DNA from: Ligustrum vulgare
Taxonomy: Eukaryota > Streptophyta > Magnoliopsida > Lamiales > Oleaceae
Length of the DNA stretch: 64,000 nt
Reading direction: 5' to 3'
Assembly: GCA_963555705.1 (NCBI GenBank)
Contig: OY743190.1
Span: forward strand, 38,236,929-38,300,928
Shown here: positions 1 through 11,598 of the stretch, piece by piece
Numbering within the stretch: the stretch's first letter is position 1
How the letters are laid out: the number at the start of each line of letters is the position of its first letter
Notes under the pieces: model-generated
Told to the model about the DNA's origin: nothing
Seen by the model: only the letters and a program-made list of their open reading frames with translations
Database searches by the model: none
Program-made: the position numbers and the translations under genes

Positions 1-761
1 ACTGATAATATCACCTAATTAATTACAAACTTTCCTTAAATCAACATTCTTATTGCTATGATTTCTCTTTAGCATCAACTGCTAAATGTTAAGCTTAGAT
101 TTCTGAAATCAAACCCGCATTAGAATATTTAAGCAATCTCATTAACTTTACTAATAAGAGCAACGCATTCCTCTTGCAATACATTATTTATTATTTCACT
201 CTCTCGGCTCTCAACATGCAGAGTTATTGACCATATTAATGATTGATCTCACCCATAGCATATTAATGGTCCTAAGGATTATATTACATAATAAATATTA
301 TCCAAGATGGATTAAGACAACCCATATGACAATCGTATGGAATCTTAATTCCTGCATCCGGTCATGTTATAAAATTAATTTCACCATGGTCCAGTTCAAC
401 ATACTTATCCTGGAGTATATCAATGTTATTACTCACGACTCATCAAATCACGACGATCAATATAAATCGCCTACTACAATCAAATAGACTAATAAATAAA
501 TGAAATTCAATAGAATAAAGTGTCTACATTTATTCTAGGTTCATGACTAAATTATTTTTTATTGTAATATGATATAAATATTCTGTACTTCGATAAGTAC
601 TTATGTCATATTTTCAATAAACAATCGAAGGCACTTCATCACGGCTTCCATATTATGATAAAATGCAAATTTAAATGAACATCAAATATTATATCAAATA
701 TAAATAATTGTTTATTACATTTCAATTAAATCCTAACACTTTTTGGACACATATCCCAACA
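1..761 (-). repeat. Possible copia-type LTR fragment, cut by window edge
   Basis: The right edge reads TCCCAACA, so on the minus strand the segment opens with TGTTGGGA, the usual start of many plant copia LTRs. The body is AT-rich and without genes, and the short ORF at 227-487 has no recognisable domain. The other LTR, internal region and target duplication are not in the window. A primer-site-like TTTGATACCA lies a little to the right (near 810) but is not adjacent. The assignment is an inference from one terminus only. Confidence 0.3.
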
Positions 762-835
762 AGTATAATGTAATCCTTTGTTGGGAAAAATCAATTTCCC
801 GCCCAAATCTTTGATACCAATTGCTCAGAAAAATA

Positions 836-1059
836 CTCCCCCATCACGTGAAGATGCTCATATTTTCATATAAATTAAGAAATGTCAATTAATGTAATTG
901 AAACAGTAAATTATTATTGTAACAAAATGAACATTAACTCTTTGAAAAATGACATATTAGGAAATGAAAAAAATTAAATATACACTCAATAAGTAAGTAA
1001 ACTATAATTTGGGTTGGGAAAATAAGAAATATGAGCATATCTTCACGGGACGGAGCAAG
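836..1059. mobile_element. Stowaway-type MITE (Tc1/mariner superfamily)
   Basis: A 224-bp non-coding element bounded by inverted repeats. The left end reads CTCCCCCATCACGTGAAGAT and the right end, reversed, reads TTGCTCCGTCCCGTGAAGAT; both continue into ATGCTCATATTT. It is flanked by TA on both sides (834-835 and 1060-1061), the target duplication of this superfamily. The CTCCCTCCGTCCC-like end resembles the ends of the mariner element at 17376-29610, so an autonomous relative of that kind could have mobilised it. Confidence 0.8.
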
Positions 1060-1061
1060 TA

Positions 1062-1629
<568 letters not shown>

Positions 1630-1882
1630 CATAATGTCCTAATTGGACAAACTTAGTAAATTCATTTTGGACAAATCCCAACAATCTTCACAACCAAAAA
1701 TCCTCACATCTTAAATTAATTGTAGAAGATAGAATCAAATTCAAAGCTCATCATCAACTTGACTTTGCAATTCAGCTTCTTACTACATTTTTCAATATTC
1801 TAATCGTTGCAACTCCACTTTGGCATTGCTAGTCAGTGTGACTCAATTACAACAACTTAACCTTTTTGCATGACTTGATCAC

Positions 1883-2385
1883 CATCAAAGCTCTACCTCG
1901 AGATTAGTCCATCACCACAAGTATTGTCAAAACTTGAATAAACCAAAATTTAAAAAAAAAAATCGGTATTAACCAGCATCAAAGCTCTACCTCTGGATGA
2001 GTCCATCACCACAAGTGTTGTCAAAACGTGGATAAACCGAAATTAAAAAAAATTGATATTGATCCGCACAACTTGGCCGGATTTGAAAAGACTTGTCCAT
2101 CACCACAAGTGTTGTCAAAACGTGAATAAACCGAAATTAAATAAAAAATCGATATTGATCCGCACGACCTGGCCAGATTTGAAAAGACTTGTCCATCCCC
2201 ACAAGTGTTGTCAAAACATGAATAAATCGAAATTAAATAAAAAAAATCGATATTGATCCGCACGACCTGGCCGGATTTGAAAAGACTTGTCCATCACCAC
2301 AAGTGTTGTCAAAAGGTGAATACACCGAAATTAAAAAAATCGATATTGATCCGCAAGACCTGGCCAGATTTGAAAAGACTTGCTA
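1883..2385. repeat. Tandem repeat, about five ~95-bp units
   Basis: The phrase CCATCACCACAAGTGTTGTC recurs at about 1907, 2003, 2097, 2192 (one base changed) and 2291. It is followed each time by AAACCGAAATTAAA, an ATCGATATTGATCCGC-type block and TTTGAAAAGACTTG. The first two units diverge most and the last three are nearly identical, which suggests recent local expansion. Frames through it give repetitive peptides without a domain. Confidence 0.85.
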
Positions 2386-2432
2386 ACCTTGTATTGGGAT
2401 TGGTAAGTCCAACAGACCAAACTTTTATCATT

Positions 2433-3036
2433 TTATTTAAATACTTATTTAAATATAAATTGGAGAGAGAAGATTTATTTGTATTTTTTAAATAAAATGT
2501 GTGGTTCAAAATTAGAGAGAGAAAATGTGTATAATTAAAAATTGATTTGAAAAATTGTGTAGTTTAAATTTGAATTTAAATAACCAATTAAATCAGCCGC
2601 CTAAGAGATGGCAAAAATACCCGACCCGAACCCTCCTCTAATGGAGCGAAAAAAACCCGCCCTCGGGTTGGCGAGGCCGGTTCTCGCGACCCGGGCGGGG
2701 GCGAGTGAATAAATTAATTAATTAAAATAAATAAGGCAAAAAAAAATATCGAAAAAAAATTTTAAAAAAAAATTAAACACGGTGGCGAGATTAACCTGCC
2801 CCAAAATTCGCGGGGCAGGTTTGGAAAAAAAATTCCCCGTAGGGCGGATCATGGTCAGGGGTCCCCGTCCCGTGGACATTAGGCAGCCTAACGGAGGCTA
2901 AATATTTTAAACTCAGTTGTTTTGGCATGTAAAAATGAAGCCCACGACCACTTCTAGGCATTCGTGCAAGCCGCCTTATATGATGTTACTATCTCCATTG
3001 CCAACTTCTTTCATTCGATGTGGGATTTGTAGGTTT
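2433..3036. repeat. First copy of a duplicated ~320-bp segment (split by insertion)
   Basis: This stretch, starting TTATTTAAATACTTATTTAA and ending GATGTGGGATTTGTA, matches 3131-3450 along its length once the GC-rich insert at 2605-2883 is removed. The intact second copy therefore shows the pre-insertion state. No coding potential was recognised. Confidence 0.75.
2605..2883. mobile_element. GC-rich non-autonomous element, hAT-like
   Basis: A 279-bp block with many CCCG and CGGG runs is set in AT-rich DNA. It starts GAGATGGCAAAAATACCCG, a style common at ends of plant hAT derivatives. It is bounded by CCGCCTAA on the left (2597-2604) and CAGCCTAA on the right (2884-2891), an 8-bp duplication with one mismatch. 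The paralogous copy at 3131-3450 has a single such site and no insert, which supports insertion. The terminal inverted repeats are poor, so the superfamily is tentative. Confidence 0.5.
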
Positions 3037-3130
3037 TATAATATTTTCTTGGAAAATATTTTCTCATCATTTTGGTGAGAAAATTTGTATGGAAAATATT
3101 TTCCTTTTTGATGTTGAATCAAACATAACC

Positions 3131-3450
3131 TTATTTAAATACTTATTTAAATATAAATTGGAGAGAGAATATTTATTTGTATTTTCTTATTAAAATATTT
3201 GGTTAAAAATTAAAGAAAAAATGTGTACGATTATAAATTGATTTTGATTTGAAAAGTTGTGTAGTTTAAATTTGAATTTAAACTACCAATTAAATCAACC
3301 GCCAAACGGAAGCTAAATATTTTAAACTCAGTTGTTTTGGTATGTAAAAAAGAAGCCCACAACCATTTCTTAGCATTCCTGCAAGACGTCGTATATAATA
3401 TTACTATCTCCATTGCCAACTTCTTTCATCCGATGTGGGATTTGTACTTT
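3131..3450. repeat. Second copy of the duplicated segment (uninterrupted)
   Basis: It matches the split copy at 2433-3036, including AACTCAGTTGTTTTGG, a CTATCTCCATTGCCAACTTC block and GATGTGGGATTTGTA. At the place where the first copy carries its insert, this copy reads continuously through an AACCGCCAAACGG site. Confidence 0.75.
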
Positions 3451-3703
3451 TATAGGAAGATTTTGAAATGTGAATAGTGAAATTATGTTGATTGAAATGG
3501 AAAAGCTTATGGACCATTTTATAAATACCATAAAATTACTCTTGCTTTCCAAAAAAAAACCCTCCATTTTAATTTTTTTTTTTTTTCAATTCTCTTATAT
3601 TTATTTATTTCTTCAAGTATTTATATTTCATTTTTAGTATAATAATTTTAGAATCATTTTTTATGGGTTAAAATATTATATAATTAAAAATTAAAATATT
3701 ATT

Positions 3704-4504
3704 TTAGGTCTGGATAAAAGAATCAGTATCTCCGGTTCGGTTCGGCTCGTTTCGATTCTTTCAAAATGTTAAATGGTTGTGGTTCTAAAAATCAAGAATC
3801 ATTCAGTTCCGATCCCAGTTCCAGTTCTAGGTTCAGAACCAGAACCAAAAACCAAAACTAATAGAACAAAACACGATTTTTTTTTTTAAATATAATTTTT
3901 TTTAAAAAAAATCATCAATTTTTAATATTAATGCATGTTATTCGGTCCATTAGTAATTATCAATTAGCCAACAACTATTGGCTCATTCAACATTACAATA
4001 TTTATAAAAGCAAACTAATAAACAAAAATCATAGATCTAAAATCATTTTTCTTTCAGTGTTTCTGTTGTTCAGCTTCAAGCCTTCAACCTTCAGTTCTTC
4101 AAGAATCAACAAATAAGAAATCTTCAATCTCCATCTCACAATCAGTTGTTATTTTGTTTTGAAGGATTTGTTAGACTTGTGCGATTGTTTCCTAAAAAAG
4201 TGTAGAATTAAGAGTAGAAATTGAAGAATTTTTACATGAAGAACATACACGTAGATGAGGAGTGAGTATTCTGAAATCAAGGACAGAGATGATTTTTGTA
4301 TTTGCATCTTGATCAAGTCGATGATCTTACCGTCTTACAACTCTTACTCGTCGGAATCTACCATCTCTTAATTTGAAAATTTTATTTTTTGGAAATCGGA
4401 ACCAGAACCAAATAAATCGAACTGTTCGGTTCGGTTCCGGTTTGTTTCTTGGTTTGATTTGGTTCCCTATGAACTAGAATCATATGGAACCACACTCATG
4501 CCTA
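3704..4504. mobile_element. hAT-like non-autonomous element
   Basis: An ~800-bp element flanked by the exact 8-bp duplication ATATTATT (3696-3703 and 4505-4512). Subterminal regions on both sides are packed with GGTTCGG and GGAACC-type repeats in opposite orientation (3740-3870 and 4385-4475), as in plant hAT derivatives. The outermost inverted match is short (TAGG at one end, CCTA at the other). The interior is AT-rich; the small ORF at 3931-4116 has no recognisable domain, and no transposase is present. Confidence 0.65.
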
Positions 4505-4820
4505 ATATTATTGCTACAATGTTTTATTTCTTGTGTATATTTTATTTTTATGTAAAAATCTAGTTTTTTTATAAAAATTTATTTAATGCCATAAAAGTAA
4601 TATTAAAAAATCTAAATTAAAAAAAAAGTTATTGCTCCAAATTTAGAGTTGATCTCGAGTGACCCACTGATTCTTTCCTTTTTCGGGGTCGATTTTTGGG
4701 CCTAGTTTTAAAACCATGATCACCACAGCTCCACCTCAAACGGATACATGTCATTGTCAATATCACATTGTCAATAAATGCTAATATCAATTATAATTTT
4801 TGTCATCTTTCACTTGGTAA

Positions 4821-5305
4821 GAGCATCAACACTTGAATGGATGAATTAAACTACATGTTAGTGAAATAAATTAATTAGGGGTTGAGTATTAGTCTACAAT
4901 AGATATGTTAACTCACATGTTATGGAATTATTTTTAGCCATATGTTAACTTCTTTGTTAAATTTGACTAGAAACTTAATAAATAACATGGCAATTTATGG
5001 TGAAAAATTCTCCAAAAATCTTTTTTTTTTTTCCTTTTCTTCATTCTTCTTTACATTTTTTAATTTCGATAAATAAAATAATTTTTCGTTCATTTCAAAT
5101 TATATAATTTAATGAGATCTTCAAAATGAGTACCATATTAATTATAAATTTTGCAATTTTAAAAATAAATATTTATTGTATTCTTGAACTTAGTTAGAAA
5201 TTAATATATCTATTGTAGCAAAAGTTTATGGTTAATTTTAACATGTATATGTGTCAATTCACATTCTATTTTTTGTCCATGTGAGCTAGTCCATTGTGGA
5301 TGCTC
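4821..5305. mobile_element. PIF/Harbinger-type MITE
   Basis: The left end reads GAGCATCAACACTTGAATGG and the right end, reversed, GAGCATCCACAATGGACTAG. The element is flanked by TAA on both sides (4818-4820 and 5306-5308), the 3-bp target duplication typical of PIF/Harbinger. The 485-bp interior is AT-rich and non-coding. Confidence 0.75.
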
Positions 5306-5308
5306 TAA

Positions 5309-5864
5309 TACATATAAAAAAATACTCCTAATTTAATTCCGGTTTGGTATAGATTAAAGTCAGATTTTTAGTAATTTTTGATAAAAAAAAAAAGTTGATG
5401 AGTTGTGTTGTTTAAAAAATTGTTGGGTCCCATAAAATATGTCGTTAAAATTAATTGGTAACTTTAATTTTGAGATTAAAATATGATTTTAATAAGAACC
5501 AAAGTGGTGCTTAATTTGATCTCTTTTCTTTTTCTTGCCAAACAAGAATTTTATTCCACAAATTTGGGTCAACCCCAACATTCATGGTATACAAAATGCC
5601 AGTATAGTCGGTATAATTTCAACGTTGTTTTTGAGCATGCATTAAACTTAAAAAAAAAAATAAATAAATAAATAAATAAATAAATTTGAATTGTGACTAC
5701 TCACTTTCGAAGTTGATTCTCCCCCCATGTATTAAACTTGATGTATGTGGAAAGTATATATTGGCCATTAAATTAAATCTATCAACAACAAGATCGTTTT
5801 AGGAATCTAGATTAATCGTATTTTGTTTAGTAAAATAAATTGAACGTTTTCTTATGTTTAACAG
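5309..5864. other. Non-coding spacer, AT-rich
   Basis: It holds A-rich tracts and a (TAAA)n-like run at about 5650-5685. The lipase exons expected upstream of 5865 are not visible here; the small ORF at 5483-5671 does not resemble a lipase. Confidence 0.5.
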
Positions 5865-6518
5865 AGAGGCTACATCAAAACTTGTGGATGATATCTGCAA
5901 GGCACCAAACATCAATTGTACTGACTTGATGACCATATTTACAGGTACGTATGTATTGGATACATTTGAACAGTTCAGAAGAGTATCGTTTTTCCACTAA
6001 TGCCATAACAATTTGATATGGATAGGTCCTAATTGCTGCATCAACACTTCAAAGTCATATCTTGACCATGAACAACCTACGGCAACAAAGAACATGATCC
6101 ATCTAGCCCAGAGTAAGTCCAAGGAATCTTTCTAACATTAAAAAAAAAAAAAAGAGATTTAAATATTTTATCGATCATATTTTTTGGTTTATGCACAGTG
6201 ATAAGGGGAGGCAGCATGGCAATGTATGATTATGGTAGCGCAGGCGAGAACAATTAACACTATGGTCAGCCAAGTCCTCCCAATTACAATATGGCAAGCG
6301 TTCAAAATGATCTTCCACTTTTTCTTAGCTATGGAGGGAAGGACATGCTTTCTGATGTTAAAGACGTGCAAACTTTGCTTGAGAAACTCAAAGCCCATTA
6401 TCCCGATAAACTTGTAGTGCAGTTCAGGGAGGACTATGCTCACGCAGACTTTATTTTCGGGGTCAATGCTAAGCAACTTGTGTATAATCCCCTCATGGCC
6501 TTCTTCCACCTTCATTAA
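5865..6518 (+). pseudogene. Plant acid lipase (triacylglycerol lipase 2-like), 3' exons only
   Basis: Three exons can be read: 5865-5944 (EATSKLVDDICKAPNINC..), 6026-6112 (GPNCCINTSKSYLDHE..) and 6199-6518, with GT..AG introns between them. Joined, they give the C-terminal part of the plant acid lipase family (alpha/beta hydrolases that cleave acylglycerols). Recognisable family blocks are GPNCC, HYGQPSPP, LPLFLSYGGKD and the catalytic-His region DYAHADF, ending at TAA 6516-6518. An in-frame TAA just before HYGQPSPP interrupts exon 3. The signal peptide, lid and nucleophilic Ser exons are missing. Hence a truncated pseudogene, although splice sites and most of the frame are preserved. The family assignment is confident; the exact subfamily is not. 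Confidence 0.85.
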
Positions 6519-7796
6519 ACAACTATCAAGTATTGTGTTCAGATCAATTTTTGTTAGAATCCCTTGTGGAGTGCCCAGAACATTAGTGATTTTTTAACCA
6601 GAAATAACAAAAACTTAAGAGATCTTGCAAAGAATAAAAAATAAAATGAACACAAAAATTTGTTTTGGGCAAAGCCCTAGAAGTTCAATGATGAAGTCAT
6701 CTCCTGTTGAGCATCCATTTAAGATGGATAACACTTGGTTGCACTATACATACCCAAAAATGGCACATGTTTAGAGTACAATTACAAATAATAGAATAGA
6801 CTACAAAAATCAATTATTTGTAGAGATCTTCTTAGATCAGTGCTGAAGCATCACCAAGAACTTTGCAAAAACGAAAACTCTCAATACATCAACTTAGAAC
6901 ACTCAACCCTAATAGATCTCACTCAGAATTATACAAATATTAAGAAGAATATACAGATCTCACTCGAATAAGACATTCAAGTAAAGAGAAAACTCAAAAA
7001 GCACCAAACCCCTAATTTCTCTCAAGAATCATCTCACAAGTCAGACAAAAGATTCAACCGAAGAATAATGAAATAATGCCAATTGATTAATCGGCAAACA
7101 AATGGCCAAGCCAAGGAAGGATCGAGAAGACCCTGATCAAGGGTTCAAACTATGTCAGTGTAGCACCCCGAGTTCCGTATACCCGATTCACTACGTCATT
7201 TTCTGTCTAAATTTTTCGAATAATATTTTTGCGGAAGAAATAATTGAAATTCATTTTTGGCAACATTAAATATACTGTAATGGCCGATAAAATTGAAACA
7301 TTTATGAAACCATTTGAAATAGTAAATCGAACCATTAATTTTGTAAAGAAATTGACAATGTCATAATTTCTCAAATAAATGAACTTCTCTAAATTATTCG
7401 ATTGTTTGGAAAAATACGGAAATCATTAACGTCAAACTTTCAACCGTTTAACGATTATTTCCACCATCATTCATCGCTCGCCACCGTCTCCGAAATCTGC
7501 AAAACTGTTAAAAAGTAGGGTGAGTATTTCATGGGGGAAATACTCAGTAGACTCATCGCAAATTAATTTAATTTATAAGATGATTAAACACATAAATCCC
7601 GGCTCTTTATAAAACGGGCATTGATAGAGCTTCTTTATAAAACTGCTCTTGATAAAACTCATATTGTGCATTACAGCACGGGACATATTTTGCAAATCAT
7701 AGGCTCTTTGAAATTAGCTCTTTGAAAACAGCTCTTTGAAAACCATATACTTATAAAAATATTTTAATTATGCCAAGCATAATTTCTTTTGAAAGC

Positions 7797-8345
7797 ATAA
7801 CATAAGATATGATTGAAATCCTCATAAACATAAGAAGACACAAGAACTTTACCGAACTTAGGTGGCAAGAATTCTTATGCAGTAAAATCATAATAACAGT
7901 AAGTTTTCATCATAACATAGGATAAGATCGAAATCCTCATAAATATAAGAATTTTACCGAACTTAGGCGGCAAGAATTCTTATGTAGTAAAATCATAATA
8001 ACAGTAAGTTTTCATCATAACATAGGATAAGATCGAAATCCTCATAAATATAAGAATTTTACCGAACTTAGGTGGCAAGAATTCTTATGTAGTAAAATCA
8101 TAATAACAGTAAGTATACCAAAACATAATTCATGAAATTCATAGGGATCATTTCCATCATAACATAAGATAGGATCGAAATCCTCATAAACATACGCGAC
8201 AGGAATTTTACCGAACTTAGGTGGTAAATCCTCATAAACATATGGAAAGACAGGAATTTTACCGAACTTAGGTGGTAAATCCTCATAAACTTATGGAGAC
8301 ACAAGAATTTTACCGAACTTAGGTGGTAAGAATTCTTATGTGCAT
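7797..8345. repeat. Tandem repeats inside the solo LTR
   Basis: About three ~105-bp units are built around TTTTACCGAACTTAGG, GGCAAGAATTCTTATG and GATCGAAATCCTCATAAA. They are followed by two or three shortened ~60-bp units that keep only the ACCGAACTTAGGTGGTAA part and the CCTCATAAAC part. The ORF at 8098-8406 is a product of this repetition. Confidence 0.85.
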
Positions 8346-8649
8346 AGCAATGATCCAAAACATATAAAACATTATCGTAAAAACATAGGGTATACTTACT
8401 TTTCATAAAAACATAAGGTATATTTACCTTTCATAAAACATACTTAATTTTCTTGAAAATTGACTTTCACAAGTCACATGACATTTATATGAAATCATAA
8501 TTTAAATCAATTAATAAGTGCGAGTCTACCTCAAATCCGACGAGTGCAAAGTTGAGCGGGAATGACTTCAATTTCTTTGAATTCTCCGTACGCTTCGTCT
8601 TAGCCAATAAGTCACTTTAGTCTATCGAATATATAGTTCAAAATGATAA

Positions 8650-9045
8650 ATTATAATTTGAAGACTAAAATTGATGTTTTGAAAGTTGAGGGACTAAAAT
8701 GAATACTTTTGAAAGTTCAGGGACTAAAATAGATACTTTGAAAGTTGAGGGATTAAAATGAATACTTTTGATAGTTGAGGGACTAAAATGAATATTTTCA
8801 AAAGTTGGGATTTAAAATGAATATTTTGAAAGTTGAGTCGGAAACTCAAAACAATAGGGTTGAAATAATATATTTTATAACAATAGGGGCTGATTAAAAC
8901 TCATTTAAAACTTAAGGGCTGAAATTGATAAGTTTAAAAGCTGAAAGGACTGATTTGAAAACCTTTGAAACTAAAAGGGACTGAATTGGATTGTTTTAAA
9001 ACCATAGGGGCTGATTTGAAACATTACAAAACTTGGGGGCTTTAA
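8650..9045. repeat. Short degenerate repeats of GGGACTAAAATGAAT type
   Basis: About ten imperfect ~30-38-bp units centred on GAAAGTTGAGGGACTAAAAT or GGGGCTGATTTGAAA. A similar but shorter run occurs in the related LTR at about 54040-54270, so the array is a feature of this LTR family rather than a chance expansion. Confidence 0.65.
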
Positions 9046-10372
9046 GTGCAAATTCTGAAAATTAATATTAAAATCAAACTTTACTCTTTCTACTTTTATT
9101 TCTTCAGAACATTAGAGAGAGAGAGAGCGAGGCGAGGCAGAGACAGAGGAGAACTAGGGTGTAAATCCGTCCTTCGACGGTAGATTCTGCCAGCGTAACA
9201 CCGGAGTAAGGTGGCGGTGAGCGACGGGGCGTTATAGACTAAGTTTTTGTGTGGTTTAATGTGCAAAACCGAGGCTAAAGATTGAAGTTCGGTTCGCGAT
9301 TTGGGTTTTGGGTGAGGATTGGAGCTGCGAGGTTTTCCGATGGAACTCTGGTCGAAATGGGTCAAGGATGAAGGTTAGTTTCTGGGCTTCATCTATTCCT
9401 GAGTTTTGGGTTGTTTTAGGAGTTGTTCTGATTTGCGATTGAAGTTGGGCAGTGGCGTCGATGGAGGTTCGGTTGGTTGCAGTAGGTGGTTATGGTGATT
9501 GTAGCAGAGGATGAAAATCTGATGATGGTGAGTGAGGGTAGTGAACTGTGATGGTGGCTATTGTGTGATCGATCCTGGAAGTCTGGTAATGGAGCTGCTG
9601 GTGGTGATTGCTTAAATTGAAAAACATGATAGAAAAGAAAGAAAAAGAATTGATGAATGGGGAACATCATAATTTGGGGAGGGGAATCATTCATTGAGTG
9701 GGTTTGGCTTTGTGATTAGATAAATGAATGGAAAGGAAGAAAAACGTGGATTGCAAATTAGGTTAATGGTGTAAAGTATGGAAATTTTTGTTATGATAAT
9801 TATTGCACTAACTTTGATAAAAAATGTATTTAAAACGGATATATTTTGGACTGAAAAAATACATTTGAGAAGTAAGTAAATTTTGAGATAAAATTGGATT
9901 TCGTATTTAGACTTGAAATAATTTGATAAGGATCATTGGGATATTTTAATAAATTTGGAATTCAAAATGATTTTGAAAATAATATTAAAATAACATAATT
10001 TTAGAAATTCGGATTTTAATTTAAAATCGAACAAATTCGATATTTCTTGACTTGGCTAGACGAATTCGTCGCGACATAAATTTCAAAACAATAGCGACTC
10101 AATTTTCTAAATATTAAAATAATTATTTATTGCATAAAAATTCTGGGTCGCTATAGTCAGGTGTCAGTCATCATCAGAGAAAACCACATAACACTTAAAG
10201 AAGTGTTAGAACATAAAACATGTCTTCACCAAATTGTGGGAGCACATGCACAGCACAAGTGCACAACTAATCTCAATAATCTCCACCTTGCTCCCAGCAA
10301 TTTGAGATTATAATGCATCTAGGAGCATCACCAACAAGTTAATTTTCATTTGCTCAAGTACCTGTACAAAAA

Positions 10373-10967
10373 TCACAAAGAAACAATAGAAAGTAACTTC
10401 AAACAATTCAAAAACTTGTTCAAAGGAATTACTTTAGTCCCCATATTAGAAAGATTGAACTGAGTAGCAATTTTACCAATTTTTAGATTTCCTTTTGATA
10501 TCACATCTCTAATAAAATGGTATTTAATATCAATATGTTTGGTTCTGTCATGGAACATAGGATTTTTGCTTATGTGAATAATGCTTTGATTAGCATAAAA
10601 CAGAACAGCATTATTATCCACAAAACCAAGTTCCCCTAACAAACCACTTAGCCAAATAACCTCTTTAACAGCATTAGTAGCCAAAATATATTCAGCTTCT
10701 GTTTAAGATAAGGCCACAACTTTCTACAGTTGGGATTTCCAACTGATTACAGTTCCACATAAGGTATAAAAGTAAGAAGAGGTAGATCTTCTATTATCCC
10801 TATCCCCAATAAAATCAGAGTCAATGTAGCCTTTTAAAGTTACTCCCTCTTGATTAAATTTGAATGAAGTTCCAAAATTTGAGGTTCCTATCAAATATTA
10901 CAGAAGCCATTTCAAAGCATTCCAGTGTTTTTCCCCAGGATTACTATTAAATTTGCTAAGTATACTA
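10373..10967 (-). pseudogene. Copia-A RNase H fragment
   Basis: Minus-strand translation gives the end of a copia polyprotein. A conserved SKFNSNPGEKHWNALKWLL block is followed by GYIDSDFIGDRDNRRSTS, then EAEYILATNAVKEVIWLSG and KHIDIKYHFIRD, which are RNase H landmarks. Stops interrupt it, for example after KWLL and within the segment before EAEY. The polypurine tract and 3' LTR follow directly to the left, as expected for Copia-A. Upstream it ends abruptly at 10967, where the LTR of Copia-B begins, so this end belongs to the outer element. Confidence 0.8.
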
Positions 10968-11509
10968 TGTTGGGAAAAATTAGAGAATCAAAACCAAAAT
11001 TAGAGAATACGAACTCAAACTGAGGCCCCGTGATAACACAGTTTCCTTAAATCGAATTCGTCGCCTCGCCGGAGTGCAAGAGGTTTTAATCAGTGTTCGA
11101 TTTTCAAGATACAATCGATTTTTGATTCACGTTGCACTACGTTGACCGCCTAATGAACTAGTTGTATCTATATCTTAAAGAAATTTAGCAAAGGAGAAAA
11201 AAACAAGGTTGAAGTTGTTGGAAATGAAAGAGATGAAGCTGAATTTTGATTTCCACTTATCACTTGTCTGTGTTGTGGTTGTGTCTAGTGAGAGGAGACG
11301 ATGGCCACTTATATAGGACAACAAAATTGATATCAATTAATCATAATTCAAGGATGACATTAATATAAATTGAAAATGATATTCCAAAGCTGAAAATTAA
11401 TTTTCTTTCAGCTGAAACTGATGGAATTTGAAAGAAAAGAAACCATTAAAGTTTATGATTTTGAAACTGATTTGATTTTGAATATATCAGTTTACTCAGT
11501 TTTCCAACA
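10968..11509 (-). repeat. Copia-B 3' LTR with polypurine tract
   Basis: A 542-bp LTR with matching ends TGTTGGGAAAAA and TTTTCCAACA. Immediately right of it is ATCCCCCACGTG (11510-11521), which on the coding strand is a CACGTGGGGGAT polypurine tract. This fixes its identity as the 3' LTR of a minus-strand element. Confidence 0.8.
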
Positions 11510-11552
11510 ATCCCCCACGTGAATGAAATTTTTTCGAAAATCAGAGACTCAA

Positions 11553-11554
<2 letters not shown>

Positions 11555-11596
<42 letters not shown>
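11555..11596. repeat. (GA)n microsatellite
   Basis: About 21 GA dinucleotides lie in the untranslated 3' region of Copia-B, just downstream (in element sense) of pol. Confidence 0.95.

Positions 11597-11598
<2 letters not shown>

Larger units (their letters stand above)
7159..10155 (-). mobile_element. Solo LTR of a Ty3/gypsy element
   Basis: A 2997-bp insert starting TGTAGCACCCCGAG and ending GGGTCGCTATA, with an exact 5-bp duplication GTCAG (7154-7158 and 10156-10160). In reverse it opens TATAGCGACCC and closes with a CGGGGTGCTACA end, the style of plant gypsy LTRs. It shares internal phrases with the solo LTR at 53249-55847 (AAATACTCAGTAGACTCATCGC; a short AAACTGTTAAAAA block). No internal region or primer site is present. 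The expected terminal CA has become TA. ORFs at 9096-9694 are frames of the LTR, not genes. Confidence 0.85.
6567..10275 (-). repeat. Copia-A 3' LTR, split in two
   Basis: The LTR consists of 6567-7158 plus 10161-10275, separated by the solo LTR and the duplicated GTCAG. Its outer ends are TG and CA. On the minus strand it begins TGAGATTAGTTGTGCAC, directly after a purine-rich GGTGGAGATTAT tract (10276-10290) that fits a polypurine primer. Rejoined, it is about 700 bp, close to the 673-bp right LTR. Confidence 0.75.

Noticed and set aside
805..830. Primer-site-like TTTGATACCAATTG next to the Stowaway MITE
   Set aside because: It is not adjacent to a defined LTR end and no matching LTR pair is present. 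It could be a relic, but cannot be supported.
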